Assembly (NCBI RefSeq): GCF_000337575.1
Contig: NZ_AOIM01000037.1
Coordinates: forward strand, 62,001-126,000
Length of the DNA: 64,000 bases
Direction: 5' to 3'
From: Natrialba hulunbeirensis JCM 10989
Lineage (GTDB): Archaea; Halobacteriota; Halobacteria; Halobacteriales; Natrialbaceae
Part shown: positions 35,246 through 42,870 of the stretch, one piece after another
Layout of the letters: each line of letters starts with the position of its first letter
Numbering within the stretch: the stretch's first letter is position 1
The notes under the pieces: model-generated
Databases searched by the model: none
What the model was told of the DNA's origin: nothing
Seen by the model: only the letters and a program-made list of their open reading frames with translations
Program-made: the position numbers and the translations under genes

Positions 35246-37081
35246 TCAGACGTGCTCGTCGAGGAAGTCCGCAATCTCCGAGTAGGCCTCGATACGATTT
35301 TCGAGCTTCGAGAAGCCATGCCCCTCGTCGTCGAAGAGCAGTTTGCGGACCGGCACACCCTGCTCCGCGGCCTCCTCGGCGATCTGTTCGGCCTCACCGA
35401 CCGGCACGCGCGGGTCGTTCTCGCCGTGAAGGACGAACAACGGAGCCTCGATTCGCTCGACGTTGTTGATCGGGGAAATTTCTTCCAGGAACTCCCGATC
35501 CTCCGCGAGCGAGCCGTACTCCGCCTCGCGCAGTTCGCGCCGCCAGTCGCCGGTGTTCTCGAGGAAGGTGACGAAGTTGGCGATGCCGACGATATCGATG
35601 CCGGCCGCCCAGAGATCGGGGTACTCGGTCAGCGAGGCGAGCACCATGAAGCCGCCGTAGGAGCCGCCCTTCGCGACGATGCGGTCGGGATCGACGGCCG
35701 AGTGGTCCTGTAACCACTCCACACAGGCTTCGATGTCCGCGACGGAGTCCATCCGCTTTTCGACGTCGTCGAGGGCTGCGTAGTCTGCACCGTAGCCCGC
35801 CGAGCCACGGACGTTCGGTTCGAAGTAGCCGTAGCCCCGGTCGAGGAAGTACTGTTTGACGCTGGAGAAGGATGGCCGGCGCTGGCTCTCGGGACCGCCG
35901 TGGATATCGACGATGACCGGTGCGCCGTCGTCGCTGCCAGCCTCGGTTTCGCTCGCCCCGTCCGGAAGCGTGAGGAATCCGGGAATCTCCAGCCCGTCGA
36001 AGCTCTCGATGTGGACCAGTTCGGATTCGTCAAACGTCTCCCGCGGAATCCCAGCCGTCGGCGCGCTGGTCCAGCGCTCGGCCTCACCGGTCTCGATATC
36101 GACGACGAAGACGTTCGTGTTGACCGTGTCGCCGGTGGTCGACAGCGCGAAGCGCTCCGCATCGGGATCGAAGCTCACACCGCCGGAGACGCCGCCCGGC
36201 AGGTCCGGTTCAGGGAACTCCTCGAATTCTGTGGGCTCATCCGCATCGAACTCGCCGACAGTCAACTCCGTGTAGCCCTCCACGTTCTGCGAGTAGACGA
36301 ACCGCCCCGTCTCGTCGTCCAGCGCGATGCCGTCGACGTTCCACTCGTCAGCGACGACGGACTCGAGTCCCCCCGTCTCGAGATCGAGGTAGGCCAGCGC
36401 GAGCGTGTCGGTGTCGCCCTGGTCGGTGACGAGGTAGATGCCCTCGCCGTCGGGTGCCCAACTGGCGCTCTGGTAGCGAACGTCGCCCTCATGTGGCGTG
36501 AGGTGCTCGAGTGTTGGTTCGTCTGCCTCGAGGTCGAGCACGTACAGGTCCTGATCGAAGTTCGAGTAGGCCTGCGAGACGAGCAGTCGGGAGTCGTCGG
36601 GGCTCCAGCCGGACAGCGAGAGCCAGCCGTCGCCCTCGTAGACGAGTTCCGCCTCGTCGCCCGTCTCGTCGCGGTCCTGTACGTAGACGTCGAAGACGGC
36701 CTCGTCGCGGCGGTTCGAGGTGAACGCGAACCGGTCGCCGTCGTGGCTCCAGCCGCCCCAGCGGTGTTTGGCGTCGGGCATCGCCGTCACGTTCTCGATT
36801 GTCCCGGTCTCCGCGTCGAGTCGGAATAGCTGGGCGCGCTCGTTGCCGCCCTCGTCCATGCCGAAGATCAGTTCCGGACGCTCGGGCGACCACGAGGCGA
36901 ACGTCACCCGTTCGTCGGCGAACGTTCGCTGCTCGGGCCACTCGCGGGGTCCGGTGAGCGTCCAGACCTGTGGCGTCCCCGTCGTGTCCATCAGGAACGA
37001 GAGTTGGTCGCCGTCTGGGCCGAACGAGGCCCCGTAGGCGCTGCGAACGTTGAGATAGCGTTCGATTTCGTACGCTGCCAT
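35246..37081 (-). CDS. S9-family prolyl oligopeptidase/acylaminoacyl-peptidase
   Basis: A 611-residue peptidase. The first 370 residues form a WD40-like beta-propeller with repeated WSPDDSRL / WAPDGEG phrases, which gates access to the active site. The C-terminal alpha/beta hydrolase has the catalytic Ser474 in KGGSYGGFM, Asp in HGENDPRVPV and His in DEGHGFSK. No signal peptide is present, so it should be a cytoplasmic enzyme that degrades short peptides. Start ATG 37081 (MAAYEIERYLN) fits the family; the frame is open upstream to 37333 but that part is not protein-like. Confidence 0.93.
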   Translation of the reverse strand: MAAYEIERYLNVRSAYGASFGPDGDQLSFLMDTTGTPQVWTLTGPREWPEQRTFADERVTFASWSPERPELIFGMDEGGNERAQLFRLDAETGTIENVTAMPDAKHRWGGWSHDGDRFAFTSNRRDEAVFDVYVQDRDETGDEAELVYEGDGWLSLSGWSPDDSRLLVSQAYSNFDQDLYVLDLEADEPTLEHLTPHEGDVRYQSASWAPDGEGIYLVTDQGDTDTLALAYLDLETGGLESVVADEWNVDGIALDDETGRFVYSQNVEGYTELTVGEFDADEPTEFEEFPEPDLPGGVSGGVSFDPDAERFALSTTGDTVNTNVFVVDIETGEAERWTSAPTAGIPRETFDESELVHIESFDGLEIPGFLTLPDGASETEAGSDDGAPVIVDIHGGPESQRRPSFSSVKQYFLDRGYGYFEPNVRGSAGYGADYAALDDVEKRMDSVADIEACVEWLQDHSAVDPDRIVAKGGSYGGFMVLASLTEYPDLWAAGIDIVGIANFVTFLENTGDWRRELREAEYGSLAEDREFLEEISPINNVERIEAPLFVLHGENDPRVPVGEAEQIAEEAAEQGVPVRKLLFDDEGHGFSKLENRIEAYSEIADFLDEHV

Positions 37082-37409
37082 ACCAGACGCTGTGGCGTGG
37101 GGCCCGGTAGTCGTTTGGGTTGCGGCGAGCCCGCCAGTCAGTAGTCCGTGACTACGTGTTCTGTTACCGTCCTGCCGGCCGTCTCGTTTGCTGGGACCGC
37201 TGGCTGCCGATTCGAGACCGAAACAAAATTCGGCTTGATTCCACTCATACGGTCCGTTGGAGTTCGTTACCGGTGCTCGCTCCGACGGGACGGCGATCCC
37301 CGGAAAAACGACACCGATCCGTATCGGGGGCAAAACTCGGCTTGACTCTGGTCAGCGTAGCAGCAATTGCTGCGCTTAACAAAGGCCACTCGTCCCGTTC
37401 GTCTTCCCG
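37082..37409. other. divergent intergenic region with a diverged direct repeat
   Basis: About 330 bases. CAAAATTCGGCTTGATTC (near 37225) and GCAAAACTCGGCTTGACTC (near 37330) are two imperfect copies of one 18-base sequence about 105 bases apart. They could be paired regulator sites or a decayed duplication. No gene is seen. Confidence 0.45.
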
Positions 37410-38144
37410 ATGACAGCCGACGGTACGGATGACTCGGACCGCGCGGACCGCGCTGGGAGCGACACACCGATTTCACCTTCAGACTCTCCCTCCCCCTCTA
37501 CTGCCACCGCAGCCCCGAGCCCACCGGACGACCGGAACGGCGGCACCGCCATCGTCTTCGTCACGATCATCATCGTCCTCGCCGCCTTCGGCACCACCGT
37601 CGCTATCGTCGGCCCCGAACTGGTGGGCGGCGACACCGACACCGACACTGACACTGATGCTACCGGAGACACTGGCGGCGACCTCCTCGAGTCCATCGAC
37701 ACTGCCGATGGCGGTAGCACGGCGGAGGACTCGAGTGGGGCGGTCAATGAGTCGGACTCAGACTCGGACTCTGAGTCGAACTCGGAGGCAGCGTCGGACA
37801 CTGATTCGGATTCGGACTCGGATCCGGATTCGGAAACAGACACCGACTCACAAACGAGTGAGAACGAAACGGAGACTGACAGTGACGATGTGGCGGGAGA
37901 AGATGAGGAGACGGCTGAGTCGGAGGGCAACGAGAGCGAGAGCGACAGCAACGAGGACCAAACTGAGACTGCTCCGGACACGGACACTGAAACGGAGAGC
38001 GATCCGGAGGACGACCAGAGCGAGGACAACGAGACCGACGATGACGACGGCAGCATCTTCGACGGACTCGACTCGTTCTTCGAGGACCGGTTTGGCGGTA
38101 TTGGTGAGAGCGGTGACGACGAACCGAACGAACCAGACGAGTAG
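37410..38144 (+). CDS. single-helix membrane protein with acidic Ser/Asp/Glu repeat tail
   Basis: A 244-residue protein. About 45 polar residues lead into one membrane helix (residues 46-70, GTAIVFVTIIIVLAAFGTTV), followed by about 165 residues of low-complexity sequence built from Ser-Asp, Thr-Asp and Glu pairs (for example DTDTDTDTDATGD). The tail is likely disordered and negative, and its side of the membrane cannot be set from sequence alone. Other frames on both strands stay open across the repeats; these are shadows of the skewed codon use. I do not recognise a family. It is followed by another low-complexity gene with quite different composition. Confidence 0.65.
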   Translation: MTADGTDDSDRADRAGSDTPISPSDSPSPSTATAAPSPPDDRNGGTAIVFVTIIIVLAAFGTTVAIVGPELVGGDTDTDTDTDATGDTGGDLLESIDTADGGSTAEDSSGAVNESDSDSDSESNSEAASDTDSDSDSDPDSETDTDSQTSENETETDSDDVAGEDEETAESEGNESESDSNEDQTETAPDTDTETESDPEDDQSEDNETDDDDGSIFDGLDSFFEDRFGGIGESGDDEPNEPDE

Positions 38145-38520
38145 CAGGGTAACGAGCGACTGATCGCCGAACTCGCTGTTCGATCGACGCCGCTGGCGCC
38201 ACCTGGTATCGATTGAACCCGGAGTAATGATCGATAGCACCCGCAAGAGAGAGTGTCTCCGCTGTGAAACTGGGTTTGCGTTCACACGGCCGACCCCCAG
38301 TCTCGTGTTTCGTTCCCGCGAGTGGCGCTGAAACGGTTCAGCATCCACAGAGAAACGGTTGCATCGAACGAAATCACGATTTTCCCAGGCCTTTCTTTCT
38401 AACACAGAGGCGAGATTATAGTGTGCAGACAGCCCTGTGTTCCTGACGACCATTACGATCGTGTCTGGTGAGCATAACAAAGAACACCTCTGTCAAGTGC
38501 TACCGTCGAGGGCCGCGTTG
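38145..38520. other. intergenic region upstream of the Lys/Asp/Glu-rich gene
   Basis: About 375 bases. A TATA-like GAGATTATAGTG near 38412 would place a transcript start near 38440. That is about 80 bases before the chosen ATG at 38521 and close to an in-frame GTG at 38437. No other feature was recognised. Confidence 0.4.
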
Positions 38521-40269
38521 ATGAGAGACACAGACACTCAGAAAGCAGATGGACGCATAGGGCGAACAGACACGCGAAAACGCCTCCTGGCGGGATTGCT
38601 CACGATCGTCGTGGTCGTCGGCCTCACCGTTGCAAGCGTCGGTGGGGCAGCAGCAATCGGGGCACAAGACGACGAACCGGTCGATGCTGCCCCCGGTGAC
38701 GAACTCCTCGTCACAGAAGACTGTGAGGACGAACCACACATCACCGTCGAGAATCCGACGGAGAGCGACACTGAACTGACGATGACCTGGACCGCCGAGT
38801 ACGACCAGTTCCAGGTTCAGACCCAGGGACAGCTCCTGACAAACCTCCAGACTGAGAGTACCGCTACCGACGACGGTCAGGAGACCACCCACTCACTGAC
38901 CGTGACGGTGCCAGCGACCGACAACGTCACGTTCGTCGGTCTTGCTGATGGCACCTACGAGTTCGTCGCCACCGCGGATGGCGAGGATGTCGCCCTCGAT
39001 GAGGACGAAGTCGAACTCGAGTGCGACAGTGACGTGGACACGGCAGAGCTGTCACTCGATGAGCTCATGGACCGGTACGGACCGAACGTCGTGCTGGTGT
39101 CGTTCGTGATGGACGATGTTGACGAGACGCCGGTCGATGACGACCCGATCGATGAGCCGGAGAAAGACGATGATGCACCGGTTGAGGAGCCTGAAAAGGA
39201 CGAGAAGGATGACGATGCACCGGAGAAAGACGATGAGCCGGTAGATGCACCGGAAAAGGATGAGGAGCCAGTGGATGAGGAACCGGTGAAAGATGACGAC
39301 GCACCGGTTGAGGAGCCTGAAAAGGACGAGACGGATGACGACGCACCGGCGAAAGATGATGAACCGGTGAAGGATGAGGTGCCAGTTGACGAGAAGGATG
39401 ACGATGCACCGGTTGAGAAGCCTGACGAGGACGAGAAAGATGAGAAAGACGAGAAGCCAGTCATAGACGATGAGAAGCCCGTAACAGACGACGAGAAGCA
39501 GGTCGACAAGGTCGACAAACCTGAGAAAGAAGAGCCGGTGGCTGAACCGGAGAAGGTGAAGGCGGCTGAACCGGTTGAAGAGACGGACGAGAAGCCAACG
39601 GATGAGGACCGTGTTGACGAGCAGGACAAAGAGGCAGAGAAGGCGGACAAGGCAGAGAAGGACGACAGGGACGACAAGGACGACAAGAAGGACGAGAAAG
39701 CAGACAAGAAGGACACCGAACCTCTCGACGTTGAAGACGAAGACGAGAAGGACGAAAAGGCAGAGAAAGCGGATGAGAAGAAACACGACGACAAGAAAGA
39801 CGAGAGAAAAGCCGACAAGGACGAGCCTGAGGCAGCGGAGCTAGAGGAACCGGACGAGAAAGACGAGAAGGACAAGAAAGACGACAGAAAGGACGACAAG
39901 CACCACGATAAGAAAGATAAGAAAGACGAGGAGGACAAGAAAGACAAGAAAGAGGACGAAGAGGAAGCTGACGTGCTCGATGTCAAAGAGGACGAGGAGA
40001 AGGACAAGAAAGACACGAAGGACAAAAAGTACGAGAAAGACGACAAGGACGAGGGTGACGCCCTCGACGTTGAAGAAGACGACGAGAAGGACAAGAAGCA
40101 CGACGACAGGAAGGACAAGAAAGACCGAGACGAACCAACGGATGACGCCGCAGCGTTCGAAACCGACGACAAAAAGAAGGCTGACGCGGGACACCAGGCC
40201 AGCGGTCCGTCGTCGATGGTTGACCAGTTCTCAGACGAGATCGAACTCGCGAACGAACTGTTCGACTGA
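38521..40269 (+). CDS. exported lysine/aspartate/glutamate-rich polyampholyte protein
   Basis: A 582-residue protein. Residues 20-46 look like a Sec signal (RKRLLAGLLTIVVVVGLTV, then AAAIGAQ). Residues about 55-175 form a beta-rich domain with two cysteines (C68 and C168) that could pair. Residues about 200-545 are almost entirely Asp, Glu, Lys, Pro and Ala: first a region of DDAPVEEPEKDE-type repeats, then long DEKDKKDD-type runs punctuated by LDVEDEDEKDEK, LDVKEDEEKDKK and LDVEEDDEKDKK. Lysine is normally scarce in haloarchaeal proteins, so this is striking. The last 25 residues return to ordinary sequence. No anchor or sorting signal is seen. Function unknown; a surface bristle, spacer or binding tail is possible. 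Confidence 0.75.
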   Translation: MRDTDTQKADGRIGRTDTRKRLLAGLLTIVVVVGLTVASVGGAAAIGAQDDEPVDAAPGDELLVTEDCEDEPHITVENPTESDTELTMTWTAEYDQFQVQTQGQLLTNLQTESTATDDGQETTHSLTVTVPATDNVTFVGLADGTYEFVATADGEDVALDEDEVELECDSDVDTAELSLDELMDRYGPNVVLVSFVMDDVDETPVDDDPIDEPEKDDDAPVEEPEKDEKDDDAPEKDDEPVDAPEKDEEPVDEEPVKDDDAPVEEPEKDETDDDAPAKDDEPVKDEVPVDEKDDDAPVEKPDEDEKDEKDEKPVIDDEKPVTDDEKQVDKVDKPEKEEPVAEPEKVKAAEPVEETDEKPTDEDRVDEQDKEAEKADKAEKDDRDDKDDKKDEKADKKDTEPLDVEDEDEKDEKAEKADEKKHDDKKDERKADKDEPEAAELEEPDEKDEKDKKDDRKDDKHHDKKDKKDEEDKKDKKEDEEEADVLDVKEDEEKDKKDTKDKKYEKDDKDEGDALDVEEDDEKDKKHDDRKDKKDRDEPTDDAAAFETDDKKKADAGHQASGPSSMVDQFSDEIELANELFD

Positions 40270-40446
40270 CGCAATGACGACCAACTGACAGCAACCGTCC
40301 GCAACCGGTGAGCGCCAACTCGCCGGTCATTATGCGGTTCTTCTCGATGGAACCAACAGGAGACAGGTTCTACTGCGGGCAACTCACTCGGAGCTCACCG
40401 TGCAAAAGAAGTGACTTTTTATCCCATCCCTGCGTGACGATGCCAT

Positions 40447-41508
40447 ATGCGAGTCGCGTTCGTCTCTGCTGAAACGGTTTTCCACCGCGATACCGAGACG
40501 AACCGACGACTGCGGACCGTTGTCGAACTGCTCGATGACGCCGGCCACGACGTCCACGTCTACTGTACGCAGTTCTGGGACGGCGAACACGCGACGTTCG
40601 AACGCGAGGGAATTACATATCACGGCGTTTCCGTCGAACTCGAGGCCACCGCTTCGTTCCTCGTCCGACTGCCATTCGTCCTCGCCCGTGCGCGTCCCGA
40701 TATCGTCCACGTCAGCGCACAGCGACCGGGACAGGTCATCGCGGCCAGTCTCGGTGCGACGCTGGCCAGAGCGCCCGTGGTCGCCGAGTGGTACGGCATG
40801 GACGGCGTCCCAACTGATCGATGGCGCAAACTCGCCGCCCGATCCGTCGACCGAAACCTTGTCCCCTCCGAACTCGTCGCGACCTGGGTCCGCGAACTCG
40901 GCGTGAGCGAGCAGGCAGTCGACCCGATCGCGAATCCAATCGATGTCGAGCAGATCCACGAGGTCGAACCTGGCGAGCAGGCTGACGTCATCTACGCTCG
41001 CCGTCTCGACGAGGGAGCGAACCTCGAGAGCCTCCTGCTCGCGCTCGCCGAACACCGCGACCGCGACTGGCGGGCAACCGTCATCGGCGACGGCCCCGAG
41101 CGCGAGGCGTACGAACAACTCGCGAGCGATCTCCGGATCGAGGACCGCGTCACGTTCGCCGGTGACCGCTCACTCGAGGAACGAATCGCCGCCTATCGCG
41201 GCGCACACGTCTTCGCACAGACCGCCGAATACTGCGTCTTCCCGACCGAGATGCTCTGGGCGCTCGCCGCCGGCTGCGTCGGCGTCGTCGAGTACCACGC
41301 CGACTCGAGTGCCCACGAACTCGTCGAGGGCTGGGACCGGGGCTTCCGGACGACGAGCGAGGACGAACTCAGCGATACGATTATCGAGGCAGGGGGACTC
41401 GAGTACCGCGATATCGACGACGAGTTCGATGAGTACGACGGGGCGGAGATCCGGGATCGGTATCTGACGACGTATCGGGCGTTGCAGGATGCGTCGGGGC
41501 TATTGTAG
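40447..41508 (+). CDS. GT4-family glycosyltransferase
   Basis: A 353-residue GT-B fold glycosyltransferase. The start MRVAFVSAETVFHRDTETNR is the usual first strand with a glycine-poor variant. The second half has ATVIGDGPEREAYEQLA and VTFAGDRSLEERIAAYRGAHVF, which are hallmark GT4 segments, followed by TEMLWALAAGCVGVVEYH. It would transfer a sugar from a nucleotide donor, perhaps to a surface glycan. A TATA-like CTTTTTATCCC sits about 26 bases before the ATG. It follows the polyampholyte gene by 177 bases. Confidence 0.87.
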   Translation: MRVAFVSAETVFHRDTETNRRLRTVVELLDDAGHDVHVYCTQFWDGEHATFEREGITYHGVSVELEATASFLVRLPFVLARARPDIVHVSAQRPGQVIAASLGATLARAPVVAEWYGMDGVPTDRWRKLAARSVDRNLVPSELVATWVRELGVSEQAVDPIANPIDVEQIHEVEPGEQADVIYARRLDEGANLESLLLALAEHRDRDWRATVIGDGPEREAYEQLASDLRIEDRVTFAGDRSLEERIAAYRGAHVFAQTAEYCVFPTEMLWALAAGCVGVVEYHADSSAHELVEGWDRGFRTTSEDELSDTIIEAGGLEYRDIDDEFDEYDGAEIRDRYLTTYRALQDASGLL

Positions 41509-41612
41509 CGGTTTGACCGTAGTCTTTGCAGGGCAGCCCAGGACGAAGTGGCCAGCGACTGCACAGATATCCAGGCAAACAGGTATTTAATCGTTTACTG
41601 AGTGGCCTCGGT

Positions 41613-42161
41613 ATGGACGATGCTGGGAGCGCAGACGGCGGCGAGGGCGGCCAGGCGGACACCGCTGCTATCACGGACACTGAGACGGCAACTGGGACTG
41701 ATACTGATACTGATACCGATACCGACACCGACGCTGACGCGACCACCAACTCACAGCCAAACTGTGACTTCTGCCAGATAAGCACAGGTGCCGAACCCGC
41801 GGCAATCCTCTACGAAGACGACCAAACCGTCGCGTTCCTCGACCGACGACCCGCAGTCCGTGGACACACAGTAATCATACCGCGTACGCACGAAGAGGAG
41901 GTGTTACTCATGGACGAGACGGAAACCGCCGCCGTCTTCGACACCGTCCACACCGTCGCGACGGCACTCGAGTCCACCCTGGAGACGGACGGCTTCAGCG
42001 TCTTCCACACGAGCGGGCCGCTGGTCGGGACGGTCGATCACGCACACGTCCACCTGGTGCCGCGGTTCGAGGACGACAGTGTGGGCCTCTCGCTGGCTCG
42101 TCGGGAACTCGAGTCGGCGGACGCAGAAGCGATTGTAGCGGCGGTCCGCGACAAACTGTAA
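41613..42161 (+). CDS. HIT-family nucleotide hydrolase with acidic N-terminal repeat
   Basis: A 182-residue protein. The last 135 residues are a HIT domain: CDFCQIS (zinc-like pair), RRPAVRGHTVIIPRTHEEE and the histidine triad VDHAHVHLVP. HIT proteins hydrolyse nucleoside phosphoramidates or dinucleoside polyphosphates. The first 45 residues are a Thr-Asp repeat (DTDTDTDTDTDADA), matching short repeats in other genes here. The start at 41613 sits 26 bases after a TATA box (TATTTAA), so a leaderless transcript is likely. Confidence 0.88.
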   Translation: MDDAGSADGGEGGQADTAAITDTETATGTDTDTDTDTDTDADATTNSQPNCDFCQISTGAEPAAILYEDDQTVAFLDRRPAVRGHTVIIPRTHEEEVLLMDETETAAVFDTVHTVATALESTLETDGFSVFHTSGPLVGTVDHAHVHLVPRFEDDSVGLSLARRELESADAEAIVAAVRDKL

Positions 42162-42176
42162 TCGGCTGCGCAGCGT

Positions 42177-42234
42177 GGCTCTGTTGAAACCTTTAGTCAC
42201 CGATAGGTTTCAGTAGCCGTGCTGAATACAGAGC
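42177..42234 (+). mobile_element. MITE-like element, copy 1
   Basis: A 58-base sequence whose outer ends are GGCTCTGTTGAAACC and GCTGAATACAGAGC, so the terminal CTCTGT and ACAGAG are inverted. Inside, GAAACCT (42186-42192) and AGGTTTC form a second inverted pair. No open frame. The ends resemble those of IS6-family elements as I remember them. A second copy lies inverted at 42779-42831. No clear target duplication was found. Confidence 0.6.
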
Positions 42235-42329
42235 GCGAATGTTCCACAAGCCGAGTGACGGTCTGCGAGAGTAGTGGCCGGTCAGTACAGGCGGTCTAAT
42301 TTGCGAGATGAGTGTCTTGGGGCATTGTG

Positions 42330-42662
42330 CTATCGGCCTATGAGTCCCAGTATCCGTCTGCGAACGTCCTCGGCTGAGTCATATGTTTGGTCATCAGTTG
42401 AAGAGAGTACGTCCTCCAGGGGTTTCTTGCCGCCCTGCGTTTCAAGTTCATAATCACCATAGGCCTCAACCAACTCATTTGTCGTGGCTGGATAGTCGTG
42501 CGATTTGAGCTCTTCATCAAGATCACCAAGCCGCTCGCTTTCGTCATCAAACAGCGGTTCCTTTTCATCGCCGCGGGCCCGGGCCTCCTCTAGTTCTCGG
42601 TCACGCTGGCGATTCTCTTCACGGTCCGCTTGCTCATCTCGGCCCTGTTTATCATCTGCCAT
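42330..42662 (-). CDS. DUF5789-family protein
   Basis: A 110-residue, strongly charged protein read from ATG 42662 (MADDKQGRDEQ). The first 45 residues are Arg/Glu-rich and helical, then come LGDLDEELKSHDYPATTNEL, VEAYGDYELE and the closing SAEDVRRRILGLIGR, which I recognise as DUF5789. Function is unknown. A TATA box (GTTATATTC, 42686-42694 on the minus strand) is 24-32 bases before the start. The gene is flanked on both sides by inverted MITE-like elements and is less GC-rich than its neighbours, so it may have moved as a unit. Confidence 0.83.
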   Translation of the reverse strand: MADDKQGRDEQADREENRQRDRELEEARARGDEKEPLFDDESERLGDLDEELKSHDYPATTNELVEAYGDYELETQGGKKPLEDVLSSTDDQTYDSAEDVRRRILGLIGR

Positions 42663-42778
42663 ATACGACAGTAGGAGATCCAGGCGAATATAACTCTCGG
42701 CGGTTGGTTCCACGCACACTGAGTGGCTGATTCAGTGGTAATTGAGTGAAATAAACGTGGTCATTGTGCTGACTACAT

Positions 42779-42831
42779 GCTCTGTATTCAGCAGTCCGTT
42801 TGTGTTAGAAGGCAGTCGCTTTAACAGAGCC
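42779..42831 (-). mobile_element. MITE-like element, copy 2 (inverted)
   Basis: A 53-base sequence whose reverse complement begins GGCTCTGTTAAAGCG and ends CTGCTGAATACAGAGC. It shares both ends with copy 1 at 42177 but not the middle. It faces the opposite way, so the two copies bracket the DUF5789 gene. Confidence 0.58.
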
Positions 42832-42870
42832 AGCAGCTTCAAACAAGCGCAGAATCCACGAAGGACCAGC

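Noticed and set aside
37429-38163. Rightward ORF in another frame across the Ser/Asp repeat gene
   Set aside because: It reads Arg/Thr-rich sequence with no membrane helix. The frame with the helix and acidic repeats is the credible one.
38955-40382. 475-codon leftward ORF opposite the Lys/Asp/Glu-rich gene
   Set aside because: It is almost pure Ser and Phe, the mirror of GAC/GAG/AAG codons on the other strand. The plus frame has a signal peptide and a normal folded domain, so the leftward frame is a shadow.
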